From assembly GCA_902550285.1 (NCBI GenBank), contig CACCYQ010000001.1, positions 1-64,000 on the forward strand: a DNA stretch of 64,000 nucleotides, given 5' to 3'. The translations under genes were made by a program, and so were the position numbers. Of the stretch, positions 19,358 through 28,561 are shown in pieces (position 1 is the stretch's first letter; every line of letters begins with the position of its first letter). The notes below the pieces were generated by a model. That model made no database searches. It saw nothing but the letters and a program-made list of their open reading frames with translations, and was not told where the DNA came from. Source of the DNA: an uncultured Pelagibacteraceae bacterium (GTDB lineage: Bacteria > Pseudomonadota > Alphaproteobacteria > Pelagibacterales > Pelagibacteraceae).

Positions 19358-19812
19358 TTTAAGTCTAGAGTGAAATAACAAGAATTAGGATCCTCTTTAT
19401 AATGTGCAAACGGTTCACAAGGTTTAAAACCACATTTTTGAAATAATTTTCTTGCAGAATAAAAAAAAGAGCCCGATCCAGTTTCAATACTTAATTTCTC
19501 TATATTTAGTTTTTTAGCTTCTGTTATTAAGTGATCAATAATTTTTACTCCTAATCCTTTTCCTCTAAAATTATCAGCAATTCTTATTGATTTAAATTCT
19601 CCATGCTTTTTATCAAGAAACTTTAGGGCACCACATCCAACTAATTTTTCATTTTCCCATAAACTCCAGAATTTAATACTTGGCACTTTCAGTCCAGGAA
19701 TGTCTAGAACATGAGTACTACCCTCAGGTGAAACTGATCTTAACTCAATAAAATGTTTTATCAAAAGTTCATTAACTTGTGGGTCATCGAAGTTATTTTC
19801 TATTGATTTCAT
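19354..19812 (-). CDS. GNAT-family N-acetyltransferase
   Basis: This 152-residue protein has the GNAT acetyl-CoA loop: SIRIADNFRGKGLGVKIIDHL is the A motif (R/Q-x-x-G-x-G/A) and the C-terminal RKLFQKCGFKPCEPFAHY the B motif. I place the start at MKSIENN; an upstream ATG at 19827 would add five residues. The substrate is unknown. The sequence is closest to small-molecule or PanZ/ElaA-like acetyltransferases. Confidence 0.75.
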   Translation of the reverse strand: MKSIENNFDDPQVNELLIKHFIELRSVSPEGSTHVLDIPGLKVPSIKFWSLWENEKLVGCGALKFLDKKHGEFKSIRIADNFRGKGLGVKIIDHLITEAKKLNIEKLSIETGSGSFFYSARKLFQKCGFKPCEPFAHYKEDPNSCYFTLDLN

Positions 19813-19870
19813 AATTTTAAAAAACATATAATCTAAAATAAAATTAAACCAACAAATAAATGAGATTAGG

Positions 19871-20497
19871 ATGTGTGGAAGATATGTAATAACTAATCCA
19901 GTTTCTAAGACAAAAAAAATAGTTAAATCTGCTATTAAGGTTGATGATTTAGAAAACTATAATGCTCATCCATACCAAAATTTACCTGTTATAAAGAAGT
20001 ATATTAATGGAAATACTCTAGAAAATTTAAAATGGGGGATGGTACCTTCGTGGTCTAAAAAAAAAGAATTTAAACCATTAATTAATGCAAGACTTGAAAC
20101 CATAGATGAAAAAGTATCTTTTAAAAAATTAATTAAATTAACAAGATGTATTGCGGTTGCTGACGGATTTTATGAATGGAAAAGAGAAGAAAAATATAAG
20201 GTGCCTTATTATTTTTTGAGAGAAGATAAAAAAATAATGTATATAGCAGCAATTTATGAAAATAATGAATTTTGTTTAATTACAGAACAAGCGTCAAATA
20301 ATGTAAATGAAATTCATCATAGGCAGCCTGTAATTATTAATGAAAATGATATTAATAGATATCTAAATTTAGAATTAGATGGATCAAGTTTTTTAAAAGA
20401 ATGTAAGAGACCTAAATTAGAATTTTATCAAATTTCTAAAGAAGTTAATAAACCCACAAATAATAGTATTTCTCTAATTCAAAAATCTTCTAATTAA
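19871..20497 (+). CDS. SRAP-domain DNA abasic-site shield protein (YedK/HMCES family)
   Basis: SRAP proteins form a thiazolidine crosslink with abasic sites in single-stranded DNA through Cys2. That Cys is present (MCGRYVIT). The other active-site parts are here too: NARLETI with Asn and Glu, and HHRQPVII with His. DGFYEWKR is a family hallmark. The length of 208 residues is normal. Its stop overlaps the converging gene by four bases (TTAA). Confidence 0.9.
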   Translation: MCGRYVITNPVSKTKKIVKSAIKVDDLENYNAHPYQNLPVIKKYINGNTLENLKWGMVPSWSKKKEFKPLINARLETIDEKVSFKKLIKLTRCIAVADGFYEWKREEKYKVPYYFLREDKKIMYIAAIYENNEFCLITEQASNNVNEIHHRQPVIINENDINRYLNLELDGSSFLKECKRPKLEFYQISKEVNKPTNNSISLIQKSSN

Positions 20498-21555
20498 AAT
20501 TTACCTAATAGTTTTTCTAAAGTTTCTATTTGTCCTATCTTAAAAATAATCGCATCATCAGGATGATAACCATATTGATTGGAAGAATTTTTGAAACGTT
20601 TAGGTGGTTCAAACAAAGGCTCTAGAGATAAAACCACTGTTCCCCAGTGCATGCCTAAAACTTTTTTACTTTTTAAGTCTTTTCCAATATTAAGTGCCTC
20701 TTCAGGGTTTGTATGATAAATAGATTTATCTTTTTGTGGTGCCATAGGATAAAAATTATAAGCACCTATATTGATAAAAGTTAAGTCAATAGGACCATAT
20801 TTTTCTCCTAGTTCTTTATAGATGTTTCCATAGCCAGTATCACTAGCAAAGAATATTTTTTTATTTTTGTATTCTATTAAAAAACTTCCCCACAAAGTTT
20901 TATTAGTGTCCCAAAGACTCCTCTTTGACCAATGAACAGCTGGTACTAGTGTAATTTTTAAATCATTTACTTTTATTTGGTCATACCAATCCATTTCAGA
21001 TACATCAGAAAAACCATTTTTAGTAAAATATTTTCCAAGTTTGAGTGGAGCTAAAACTTTAGATTTTTTATATGGAAATCTTTGTATAGTTCTTGTGCTT
21101 AAGTGATCATAATGATTATGAGTTAATAAAAATAAATTTACTTCTGGTAATTCTTTAAGATCTATTGCTGGATCTACAAATCTCTTAGGACCGAAAATTA
21201 AAGGTCCCATATTTTTTTCAAAGACTGGATCAGTAATAATTGTTGTATCACCTAGTTTAATTAGAAAAGTGGCGTGTCCTATCCAAGCTACATAATCATT
21301 ATTTTTATGTCTTTCTAGATTTTCTAAAACTTGCTTTTTATTTATTACATGATTTGTTGGAACATTCATATCGAGCTTCTTTTTTTCTTTATTGAATATT
21401 TTATAACTCCAATTGAATGAGGAATCTCTTACAGGCGAACCTTCAGGATTTCTAAAAGTTCCATCAGGTAAATGATGATAAGGTTTATTTTCCATAGATG
21501 CTAAATTTACATTATAAATAAATACAAATAATAATAATATTATAATTTTTTTCAA
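20494..21555 (-). CDS. Secreted metallo-beta-lactamase-fold hydrolase (NAPE-PLD/UlaG-like)
   Basis: The 353-residue protein has a hydrophobic signal sequence (residues 4-19) and the zinc motif THNHYDH at 145-151. WIGHATFLIKLGD before it, ASDTGYG, and HWGTV near the end are typical of the NAPE-hydrolysing phospholipase D branch. It would hydrolyse a phosphodiester or lactone outside the cytoplasm; the substrate is unknown. A lipid role is plausible. Confidence 0.78.
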   Translation of the reverse strand: MKKIIILLLFVFIYNVNLASMENKPYHHLPDGTFRNPEGSPVRDSSFNWSYKIFNKEKKKLDMNVPTNHVINKKQVLENLERHKNNDYVAWIGHATFLIKLGDTTIITDPVFEKNMGPLIFGPKRFVDPAIDLKELPEVNLFLLTHNHYDHLSTRTIQRFPYKKSKVLAPLKLGKYFTKNGFSDVSEMDWYDQIKVNDLKITLVPAVHWSKRSLWDTNKTLWGSFLIEYKNKKIFFASDTGYGNIYKELGEKYGPIDLTFINIGAYNFYPMAPQKDKSIYHTNPEEALNIGKDLKSKKVLGMHWGTVVLSLEPLFEPPKRFKNSSNQYGYHPDDAIIFKIGQIETLEKLLGKF

Positions 21556-21573
21556 AATATATAATAAGTTATT

Positions 21574-22623
21574 TTATTGAATTTTAAGGGTGGTTAAGTG
21601 TCCCATTTTTCTTTTTGATTTAATTTCTGTTTTTAAATAATCAAAAAAGAATTCATTATCAGCATATTTTTTATTCCTATAATTTACAATATTATCTCCT
21701 AATATATTAATCATTTCAGCATCGTGTAATTTTTTTGTGGGTATTTTTTCTAACTCACACACAGCCCGTATATGATTTTCAAATTGACTTATATTGTGAG
21801 AATTAATAGTTAGATGACCTGAGTTATGGACTCTTGGTGCTATTTCATTAACAAACAAATTATCATTTTTATCTATAAAGTATTCAACACACATAGTCCC
21901 AATAAAATCTAATTCGTCGCCAATTATTTTTGCCCATTTTTTTGATTTATCAATTAATTCTGTACTAATTTGAGAAGGAATTTTAGATGATTTTAATATT
22001 TGGTCCTCGTGAATATTTTCAATTGGCTCATAAACTTCAAAACTTCCTGGACCAAATCTTGTTAGTATTATTGAAATTTCTTTTTTAAGCTTAACTAGTT
22101 TTTCAAGAATATATTCGTTTTTAAAGTCGATATTTAAATTTGCTAATTCTTCAACTGAGTTAATTTTTAATTGTCCCTTGCCATCATATCCAAACATAGA
22201 TGTTTTAAGAATGCCAGGTAACAAATCTTTATTCATAGTTAGATCATCAATTTTATTTATAGCTGCATATTGAGTTGTATTTATATTTAATTTGTTAATT
22301 AAATCTTTTTCAAAAAGACGATTTTGAACTATCCGATTGATATCTGGTTTTGGTAAAACAGGTTTAATTTTATTTATTATATTTAAAGTTTCAAAAGGAA
22401 TATTTTCAAATTCAAATGTTACTAAATCTACACAGTCTGAAAAATATTTAATTTTTTTCTCGTCTTTGTAGTCTCCTAAAATAAATTCATCACAAAAGTT
22501 TTTTGCAGGGGCATTTTTATCGTCAGAAAAAACAAATGTTTTAATATTTAGTTTTTTTGCAGAGGTGGCTAATAGGCTACCCAATTGACCCCCACCAAGA
22601 ATACCAAGAACAGAATTAGGCAT
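21574..22623 (-). CDS. purK: 5-(carboxyamino)imidazole ribonucleotide synthase
   Basis: PurK makes N5-CAIR from AIR, bicarbonate and ATP in purine synthesis. The 349-residue protein starts with LGILGGGQLGSLLA. It has the ATP-grasp parts TSMFGYDGKGQ and NEIAPRVHNSGH. It begins 2 bases after purE, so the two form one unit. Length is normal. Confidence 0.95.
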   Translation of the reverse strand: MPNSVLGILGGGQLGSLLATSAKKLNIKTFVFSDDKNAPAKNFCDEFILGDYKDEKKIKYFSDCVDLVTFEFENIPFETLNIINKIKPVLPKPDINRIVQNRLFEKDLINKLNINTTQYAAINKIDDLTMNKDLLPGILKTSMFGYDGKGQLKINSVEELANLNIDFKNEYILEKLVKLKKEISIILTRFGPGSFEVYEPIENIHEDQILKSSKIPSQISTELIDKSKKWAKIIGDELDFIGTMCVEYFIDKNDNLFVNEIAPRVHNSGHLTINSHNISQFENHIRAVCELEKIPTKKLHDAEMINILGDNIVNYRNKKYADNEFFFDYLKTEIKSKRKMGHLTTLKIQ

Positions 22624-22625
22624 TA

Positions 22626-23120
22626 TTATTTAGGCTTTTTTTTTACAGAATTAGTTTGTTTTGTTCTCCAACGAATTAAATTCTTCCTAATTTTTTTATC
22701 ACTGATCGATAAAATTGATGCTGATAGTAATGCCGCATTGATAGCACCATCATTACCTATAGCTACAGTTCCAACTGGAATGCCTTTTGGCATTTGAACA
22801 ATTGACAAAAGACTATCAAGACCTTTTAGTTTTTTACTTTCAATTGGCACTCCTATTACTGGGATTCTTGTTAAAGCTGCAATCATGCCAGGCAAATGTG
22901 CCGACCCTCCAGCTCCAGCTATTATTAAACTTATGTTATTTCTTTCGGCCTTTTTTGCAAAGTCATACATTCTTTTCGGAGTTCTGTGTGCGGATAGTAT
23001 TTTTATTTCTGATTTAATTTTTAATATTTTTAGTGTTTTTACGCAAAGCTTCATAGTTTTATAGTCAGATTGACTTCCCATTACTATAGCTACCTTTGGG
23101 CTAACATTTTTTGAGGACAT
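22626..23120 (-). CDS. purE: N5-carboxyaminoimidazole ribonucleotide mutase
   Basis: PurE moves the carboxyl group of N5-CAIR to give CAIR. The 164-residue protein has the substrate loop MGSQSDYKTM, SAHRTPKRM with the catalytic His, and AGAGGSAHLPGMIA. The upstream minus strand has TATAAT-like sequence within 50 bases of the ATG. It is the first gene of purEK. Confidence 0.95.
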   Translation of the reverse strand: MSSKNVSPKVAIVMGSQSDYKTMKLCVKTLKILKIKSEIKILSAHRTPKRMYDFAKKAERNNISLIIAGAGGSAHLPGMIAALTRIPVIGVPIESKKLKGLDSLLSIVQMPKGIPVGTVAIGNDGAINAALLSASILSISDKKIRKNLIRWRTKQTNSVKKKPK

Positions 23121-23169
23121 TTGTATCTTTTAATATCAAAAAATTATCTACTATTATATAAATTAATTA

Positions 23170-24141
23170 ATGAATTATAAAATTGACAACCTTCAATATT
23201 GTAAGTGGAATAGAGAAGTATTTAAAATTAATAGAGAGGCTGAGTTAGATGCTGTACATGTTACAGTTGTTTATCATGAGGATTATGATGAATTTCTAAA
23301 AAGAATTGAAGAATGGAAAAATCATTTCAAAGAAAATTCAGATCTTATTATTCATGGGAAAAATTACAAAGATATTGAAAAAGCAAATAAAGAAAACAAA
23401 ACTGCAATTTTCTTTGGATTTCAAAATTGTTCTCCAATAGAAGATAATATAGATTTAGTTGAAAAAATACATGAACATGGATGTAGGTTTATGCAGCTTA
23501 CATATAATAACCAATCTTTACTAGCCACAGGATGTTATGAAAAAAATGATAGTGGTGTTACAAATTTTGGCAGAGAAGTAATTAAAGAAATGAACAGAGT
23601 AGGTGTTGTGATTGATATGTCACATTCAGCTGAAAAAAGCACCTTTGATGCAATTGATATAAGTGAAAAACCAATTGCAATTACTCATGCAAACCCTTTT
23701 TTTTGGTATAACGCAAAAAGAAACAAATCTAATGAACTTCTTAAAGTTTTATCAGAAAGTGGTGGAATGCTAGGACTTTCACTTTATCCACACCACCTAA
23801 AAGAAGGCACCAATTGTTCTTTAGAAAGTTTTTGTGAAATGACAGCAAGACTATCTGACATAATGAATTTAGAAAAAATCGGAATAGGATCTGATCTTTG
23901 TTTAAACCAACCTGACAATGTTGTTGAGTGGATGAGAAATGGTACATGGACAAAAACAAAAAATTTTGGAGAAGGTACTAAAAATAAACCAGGATTTCCT
24001 AAACAGCCTTCGTGGTTTAAAGATGCTAGAGGATTTACTAATTTAAAAGAAGGTTTATTAAAAACTGGTTTCAATGAAAATGAAGTTAATGGTATCTTGG
24101 GTAATAATTGGTTTAATTTTTATAAGGAAATAGATAAATGA
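23170..24141 (+). CDS. M19 (renal dipeptidase-like) protein lacking the usual first metal motif
   Basis: M19 enzymes are two-metal dipeptidases. This 323-residue protein keeps DMSHSAEKS, AITHANP and GIGSDLC, which supply the central His and Asp residues. The N-terminal His-x-Asp of classic M19 enzymes is absent: the first strand reads DNLQYCKWNREVF. The bridging Glu region reads GFQNCSPIEDN. It may therefore be a hydrolase for something else, or have one metal. An M19 gene also stands beside dimethylglycine genes in Pseudomonas, which suggests a betaine-linked role. It overlaps the next gene by four bases. Confidence 0.75.
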   Translation: MNYKIDNLQYCKWNREVFKINREAELDAVHVTVVYHEDYDEFLKRIEEWKNHFKENSDLIIHGKNYKDIEKANKENKTAIFFGFQNCSPIEDNIDLVEKIHEHGCRFMQLTYNNQSLLATGCYEKNDSGVTNFGREVIKEMNRVGVVIDMSHSAEKSTFDAIDISEKPIAITHANPFFWYNAKRNKSNELLKVLSESGGMLGLSLYPHHLKEGTNCSLESFCEMTARLSDIMNLEKIGIGSDLCLNQPDNVVEWMRNGTWTKTKNFGEGTKNKPGFPKQPSWFKDARGFTNLKEGLLKTGFNENEVNGILGNNWFNFYKEIDK

Positions 24142-25799
24142 AAATAGAGTTAAGAGATCCAAATAAAATAATGAAACTTTCTAGGCTTGGATCTTTTCAT
24201 CAATCTAAACTTTCTTTTTTAAGATCCTTTCTTCAAGAATTTAAAGATTGGGATTACCAAAGAGATCTATTTGATTTGGATGAAAACGGTTATGGTAAGG
24301 CAATCTATTCTTTTAAAAAAAAAAATAAAATTTATTCTTTAATTTGTTTTTCTAATTATCTTAAGGATGAAGAGAGATCTGATAGGGTTATAGCAACAAA
24401 GTGGGATGCAGCTTTTGTTCTTCATGATGGCATACCAACAAAGCAAGATATAGAAAGATTATATAACAATGTACCAAAACAGGAAATTGGAAGAGTTTCA
24501 TATAAAGAGTTAAGTCTTTCAAGAGCAAATAAATCAGTTAGAATATTTAATCATGTGATAGAAAGTTTATCAGTTGGAAAACAACCAGATAAAAAAATAA
24601 TATCGGAAGTAGGATACCTTTATAGAACCACTGCGGTTTACGGTTCAGGAAAATTTGGTTTAGCAGACCGGTTCAGACTTAAGAATAGAGAAGAGATCAA
24701 TGGTCCATTTAGACTTGAAATGATGCTAGTTTATCTTGTAAGACAATTTACATTTGATCAAGTTAATCATGTAGCAAAATTAAAAAATCCTAATAAAGCC
24801 GTGGAACTGGATAAAGAAATTTGTCGTAATCTTGGAATTGGTAATTCAACAGGATTAGGTATGGCACCATTTATAGTTAATCACCCCATACTTTTAAATA
24901 ATTGGATTTTAGCAAGAGAAACAGCGTTAAAAAAAATAAGAGAAATTCAAATAGTTAAATCAGATGATAAAGATTTGTTTTATAGTTGTTTAAAAAAATC
25001 GATAAAAAATATTACAAGTTGGAATTCTGATAGCGAATTTCAGAAAAACAAAATTAAACAATTACTTTCTGATTTAAATAAATTTATAAATTTTATAGAA
25101 AATAAATTTGATTTTAATCAAGAATACGCATTTAATAAAATGTATCTTTGGATTGAGTCGAATCTTAAAGAGGAATGTATTGAATATATAGTATCAATTA
25201 TGATGGAACCTTATGAGCAAATTACAGGTCCATTAGTTAAACAAATGAGTTCTGATGAGGAAAAATACTTCAATATACCGACCGAAAGAACAATTTTTGA
25301 TTTAAGGGAAATTTTAGAAAAAAAATATGAAAATATAATTAAGATAGATTTTAACGAAAGGAAAAATAATAAATTTTTTTGGTTTGTTTCTAAAAATAAA
25401 GAGGAACCAAGATTGGCAGACAGGTTTATAGAAGAAGGACACGAACTAGAACAACCATTAGCAATAGCAAGAGATATAAAAAAACTATATGAAAGAATAG
25501 CGAATGAAAAAAATTCAAAATCTATTGGAAATTTTTTAATTGAAAATAATGATCTAAGACATGTTGTTAGAAGAGCTTTTATTATTGAAAAGTTTCCTTA
25601 TTCTGAGATCCAAGATAACATTATTGGATCTAATTTAATTCCAATAGACATGTTGAGACTAAAATTATCATTTTTTGGAGCATTAAAATTTGATCCGCGC
25701 TCTGACAAATGGTTAAGAATTACAATGTTCCAAGGAGCGCCTTTGCCCAATGAACTTAAAAATTTTAATGAACAATGGATATATAATTCTTTAAATTAA
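24138..25799 (+). CDS. Unknown 553-residue protein in the M19/DUF3726 cassette
   Basis: I do not recognise this family. The chain is soluble with no signal peptide or membrane helix. It is rich in charged residues, with a predicted helical middle (about 270-370) and blocks that look conserved: GSGKFGLADRFRL near 170-182, GNSTGLGMAPFIVNHP near 235-250 and GALKFDPRSDKW near 520-531. No known nucleotide-binding motif stands out. It overlaps the dipeptidase-like gene by four bases and abuts the DUF3726 gene, so the three products are probably made together. Confidence 0.7.
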   Translation: MKIELRDPNKIMKLSRLGSFHQSKLSFLRSFLQEFKDWDYQRDLFDLDENGYGKAIYSFKKKNKIYSLICFSNYLKDEERSDRVIATKWDAAFVLHDGIPTKQDIERLYNNVPKQEIGRVSYKELSLSRANKSVRIFNHVIESLSVGKQPDKKIISEVGYLYRTTAVYGSGKFGLADRFRLKNREEINGPFRLEMMLVYLVRQFTFDQVNHVAKLKNPNKAVELDKEICRNLGIGNSTGLGMAPFIVNHPILLNNWILARETALKKIREIQIVKSDDKDLFYSCLKKSIKNITSWNSDSEFQKNKIKQLLSDLNKFINFIENKFDFNQEYAFNKMYLWIESNLKEECIEYIVSIMMEPYEQITGPLVKQMSSDEEKYFNIPTERTIFDLREILEKKYENIIKIDFNERKNNKFFWFVSKNKEEPRLADRFIEEGHELEQPLAIARDIKKLYERIANEKNSKSIGNFLIENNDLRHVVRRAFIIEKFPYSEIQDNIIGSNLIPIDMLRLKLSFFGALKFDPRSDKWLRITMFQGAPLPNELKNFNEQWIYNSLN

Positions 25800-26411
25800 A
25801 TGATAAGCCTAAGTGAAATAGACACGACTACAAAACGAGCTTGTAAAGCAATGGGATTTTCTTGGGGAATAGCAGAAGAAGTTGGTAAGAACATGCGAAA
25901 TATGGAGCTCTTTGGTTTGCCAGGTGTAAAAAATCTTAACGAATATTTTAAGATTTATCCAAATAAACAATATCAAAAAATTAGTCTAATATCCCAAAAT
26001 AATATTTCTGATAAAATTCCTTATTGTCCAATCATTTTAGGAGTTAATTTTTTAGATCAAGTAAAAGTTTTAGAAAAAAATAAAAAAATAATTTTTAAAA
26101 ATATTGCTTTTCCAATGCTTTTTTTGCCTTTTGTCAGCAGAGGTTCAGAAGTAATTGGAAAAAGAATTTTTCTAGAAATTGAAGAAAAGAAGTTTGTATT
26201 TAATTTTAATCAAACTATTTATTCTAATATTTCTGATCAATTGATTATTACAAACGTAGAAAATTTAAGCTTAAGTTTTATTGAAAATAGCAATTCTTTT
26301 TCAGATGATGAATGGAAAGAAATTTACAAATTATCTGAAAAAACATTTGTAGAAGAGAAAGATTCTCTAAAAGCACATAGTGCTGGAGCAGGATTAACTG
26401 ATAATGACTGA
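25800..26411 (+). CDS. DUF3726-family protein
   Basis: The 203-residue protein starts ISLSEIDTTTKRACKAMGFSWGIAEEVGKNMR and ends HSAGAGLTDND; both ends fit the DUF3726 family as I remember it. The function of the family is not known. The conserved C-terminal GAGLTDND may be a binding loop. The ATG directly follows the previous stop. Confidence 0.7.
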   Translation: MISLSEIDTTTKRACKAMGFSWGIAEEVGKNMRNMELFGLPGVKNLNEYFKIYPNKQYQKISLISQNNISDKIPYCPIILGVNFLDQVKVLEKNKKIIFKNIAFPMLFLPFVSRGSEVIGKRIFLEIEEKKFVFNFNQTIYSNISDQLIITNVENLSLSFIENSNSFSDDEWKEIYKLSEKTFVEEKDSLKAHSAGAGLTDND

Positions 26412-26559
26412 AGAGTTAAAAGAACAAGATATAAAAGATTTAGATAATATTTGTGAAGAATGCCAAAAAGAAGATGAGAGTGTAACACAAAATCTAATTT
26501 TAACAGGTTTTAAACTCTGCAAGTCTTGCAGAACTTCAAAAACCGTTTTTCCTATTTAG
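26404..26559 (+). CDS. 51-residue protein with two CxxC pairs
   Basis: The frame starts at an ATG eight bases inside the DUF3726 gene and ends at a TAG at 26557-26559. The acidic N-terminal half is followed by CEEC and, 24 residues later, CKSC. This would make a small zinc ribbon. A gene this short could be chance, but the paired Cys, the tight overlap and the shared stop with the converging gene support it. Confidence 0.6.
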   Translation: MTEELKEQDIKDLDNICEECQKEDESVTQNLILTGFKLCKSCRTSKTVFPI

Positions 26560-27101
26560 CTTATAGCGCTTATTGGCATTGCTTCCATTCTACTCATTAC
26601 AAATGATATTGATATAAATGCTATAATTAGAAAAGATAAAAAAATAATTCCAAAAGATTTAAAATTGGATTTTATATTAAGTATTTGTTTAGTAGCGATA
26701 ATTAATGATGCAAAAATCCAAAATTGTGTAATAAAAATGATTGGTATTACTAGTTCTGGAACTACCGCAAAAAATCTTATTAATCCTGGCGCATGTGCGT
26801 ATCCAACACCAATTAATATTTTTTTAAATGATACTTTAGTTTCCTTATCAGGAAAAAGTTTTACTCCTATAACAAAAATAAATATTGCCCATATAAACCA
26901 CGTAATTATTGCGGTTAAACCTGACATACCAATAGCAGTTTTTATTATAGTGTTTGCGGCTACTGCTCCAGCAACACCATCTAAAATCATAACTAGTCCA
27001 GCAAAATATATTCCTGCTTCACCGAAATATTTATTATCTTTGTAAAGAGATTTATCTAATTTAATGGATCTAACTATTATATTTAAAAATTGAGCAAACA
27101 T
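26556..27101 (-). CDS. Yip1-like membrane protein
   Basis: The 181-residue protein has about five membrane helices, an early PGLI-like turn (HAPGLIRFF near residue 100) and the spacing of Yip1/DUF1282 proteins. It probably sits in the inner membrane. Function unknown. An ATTCTCC element just before the ATG on the plus strand corresponds to a GGAGAAT ribosome site. It converges with the CxxC protein gene. Confidence 0.65.
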   Translation of the reverse strand: MFAQFLNIIVRSIKLDKSLYKDNKYFGEAGIYFAGLVMILDGVAGAVAANTIIKTAIGMSGLTAIITWFIWAIFIFVIGVKLFPDKETKVSFKKILIGVGYAHAPGLIRFFAVVPELVIPIIFITQFWIFASLIIATKQILNIKSNFKSFGIIFLSFLIIAFISISFVMSRMEAMPISAIS

Positions 27102-27165
27102 TAATTTATTCTCCTAAATGTTAGGATTATAAGTTATTAAATGATTAATTAAGATTATGCAAATT

Positions 27166-27192
27166 TTGTGGGGGAGTAAATATCCCCCACAA
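27166..27192 (-). terminator. Strong hairpin at the end of the minus-strand betaine locus
   Basis: TTGTGGGGGA at 27166-27175 pairs perfectly with TCCCCCACAA at 27183-27192 around a 7-base loop. It lies 11 bases past the stop of the GcvT-family gene. The following U run on the minus strand is weak, so termination is likely but not certain. Confidence 0.6.
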
Positions 27193-27202
27193 TAAATTTT
27201 GA

Positions 27203-28561
27203 TTAGCCTTTTACCACTTCTCTTGTATTTGCGTTAAATGACTCTTTAAAAGGTATATCTACTACTACTGCGTCAACTGGTGTACCAGGTGTTTCAGAGT
27301 ATTTAGCTGGCAAATGCACTTTATATTTGGTTCCAACTTTTCCTTTTGGAAAACCATTAGCATTTAAAGTTCCATCAAATGGTACATATCCCATTGCAAT
27401 ATTTTGTTTTTTTTCAGGGTGATACCAAGGAGAAGTTATAAATCCTACTGGATCTCCACCATCAGCATTTGAAATTAACCAAAAATCAGGTGCATACTCT
27501 TCAATCGGTTTTCCACCCAATTCAAGTCCAACTAATTGAAGTTTATAAGGTTTTTTTCCTGCTTTAATTTCAGCACCCATTTTTTCCAGAGCTGCTTTAC
27601 CAACATAATCAGTTTTTTTATTCCATTCACCTTTTCCTGATAATGAAACTTGATAACCAAGATTACACTGAAAAGGATTGTGTTGTTGATCCATGTCTTG
27701 TCCCCATGAAAGAATCCCTGCTTGTATTCTTCTATGGTGAGCAGGAGCAATAACCATTAAATTATGTTTTTTTCCTGCCTCGAGAACGGCATTCCACATA
27801 TCATCAGCATGCAATGTTGCATTTCTTAAATATATTTCATATCCAGCTTCTCCTGAGAAACCAGATTGTGAAATAACACAACTTCTTCCAGCAACTTTAA
27901 CTTCAGCTAAACCATAAAAAGGCATATTATCTAAATCAACTTGGTCGCCTAACAAATCTTTCATTAAAGCTTTTGATTTTGGTCCTTGAATTTGCACAGG
28001 GCAAGCATCTATTTCTTCAACTGTACAATTAAATTTTCCATCATGATTAACACCTTGGAGATACATTCCAATATCGGAGTCTGACAATGAAAACCAAAAT
28101 TCATCCTTTGAAATTCTAAGAAGAATTGGGTCATTTAAAACTCCACCATAAGAATTACATAAAATTACATATCTAGCTCTCATTGGTGATATTTTAGTTG
28201 CATCTCTAGTTATTACATAGTCAGTAAATTTTTCTGCATCCGGTCCTTTGACTCTTATTTGTCTTTCAACAGCAACATTCCACATTGTTACATGATTAAC
28301 TATTGCATCATACTCAACCATTGCACCACCATCTTCTGGTTTTACATATCCTCTTGGATGATAAATTCGATTATAAACTGTTGCTCTCCAACAACCAGCT
28401 TGCATTGATAAATGCCAATAAGGTGATTTTCTTACTCTAGTAGAAATTAGCATTTCAACTTTAGTTGGACCACTTTGTCTTAAATTGTATGGAACTTCTC
28501 TGTCAGACTGATCAACAGAAGTTACATGTTTTAGTTTAGTATAGTCAAATTCATTAGACAT
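27203..28561 (-). CDS. GcvT-family methyltransferase (orphan folate-dependent demethylase)
   Basis: GcvT-type enzymes move a methyl or methylene group from a small substrate to tetrahydrofolate. This 452-residue protein has the fold's hallmarks: ATKISPMRARYVILCNSYGG near residues 121-140, SQSGFSGEAGYEIYLRN near 231-247 and the C-terminal GFITSPWYHP. It is longer than the DMSP demethylase DmdA of SAR11 (about 370) and does not look like it. It overlaps the MetF-like gene by eight bases; the pair could take a methyl group to folate and then oxidise methyl-folate. The methyl donor is unknown. Confidence 0.8.
   Translation of the reverse strand: MSNEFDYTKLKHVTSVDQSDREVPYNLRQSGPTKVEMLISTRVRKSPYWHLSMQAGCWRATVYNRIYHPRGYVKPEDGGAMVEYDAIVNHVTMWNVAVERQIRVKGPDAEKFTDYVITRDATKISPMRARYVILCNSYGGVLNDPILLRISKDEFWFSLSDSDIGMYLQGVNHDGKFNCTVEEIDACPVQIQGPKSKALMKDLLGDQVDLDNMPFYGLAEVKVAGRSCVISQSGFSGEAGYEIYLRNATLHADDMWNAVLEAGKKHNLMVIAPAHHRRIQAGILSWGQDMDQQHNPFQCNLGYQVSLSGKGEWNKKTDYVGKAALEKMGAEIKAGKKPYKLQLVGLELGGKPIEEYAPDFWLISNADGGDPVGFITSPWYHPEKKQNIAMGYVPFDGTLNANGFPKGKVGTKYKVHLPAKYSETPGTPVDAVVVDIPFKESFNANTREVVKG

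Noticed and set aside
27203-28561. DMSP demethylase DmdA
   Set aside because: The protein is about 80 residues longer than SAR11 DmdA and its blocks do not match the one I recall. Left as an orphan GcvT-family protein.
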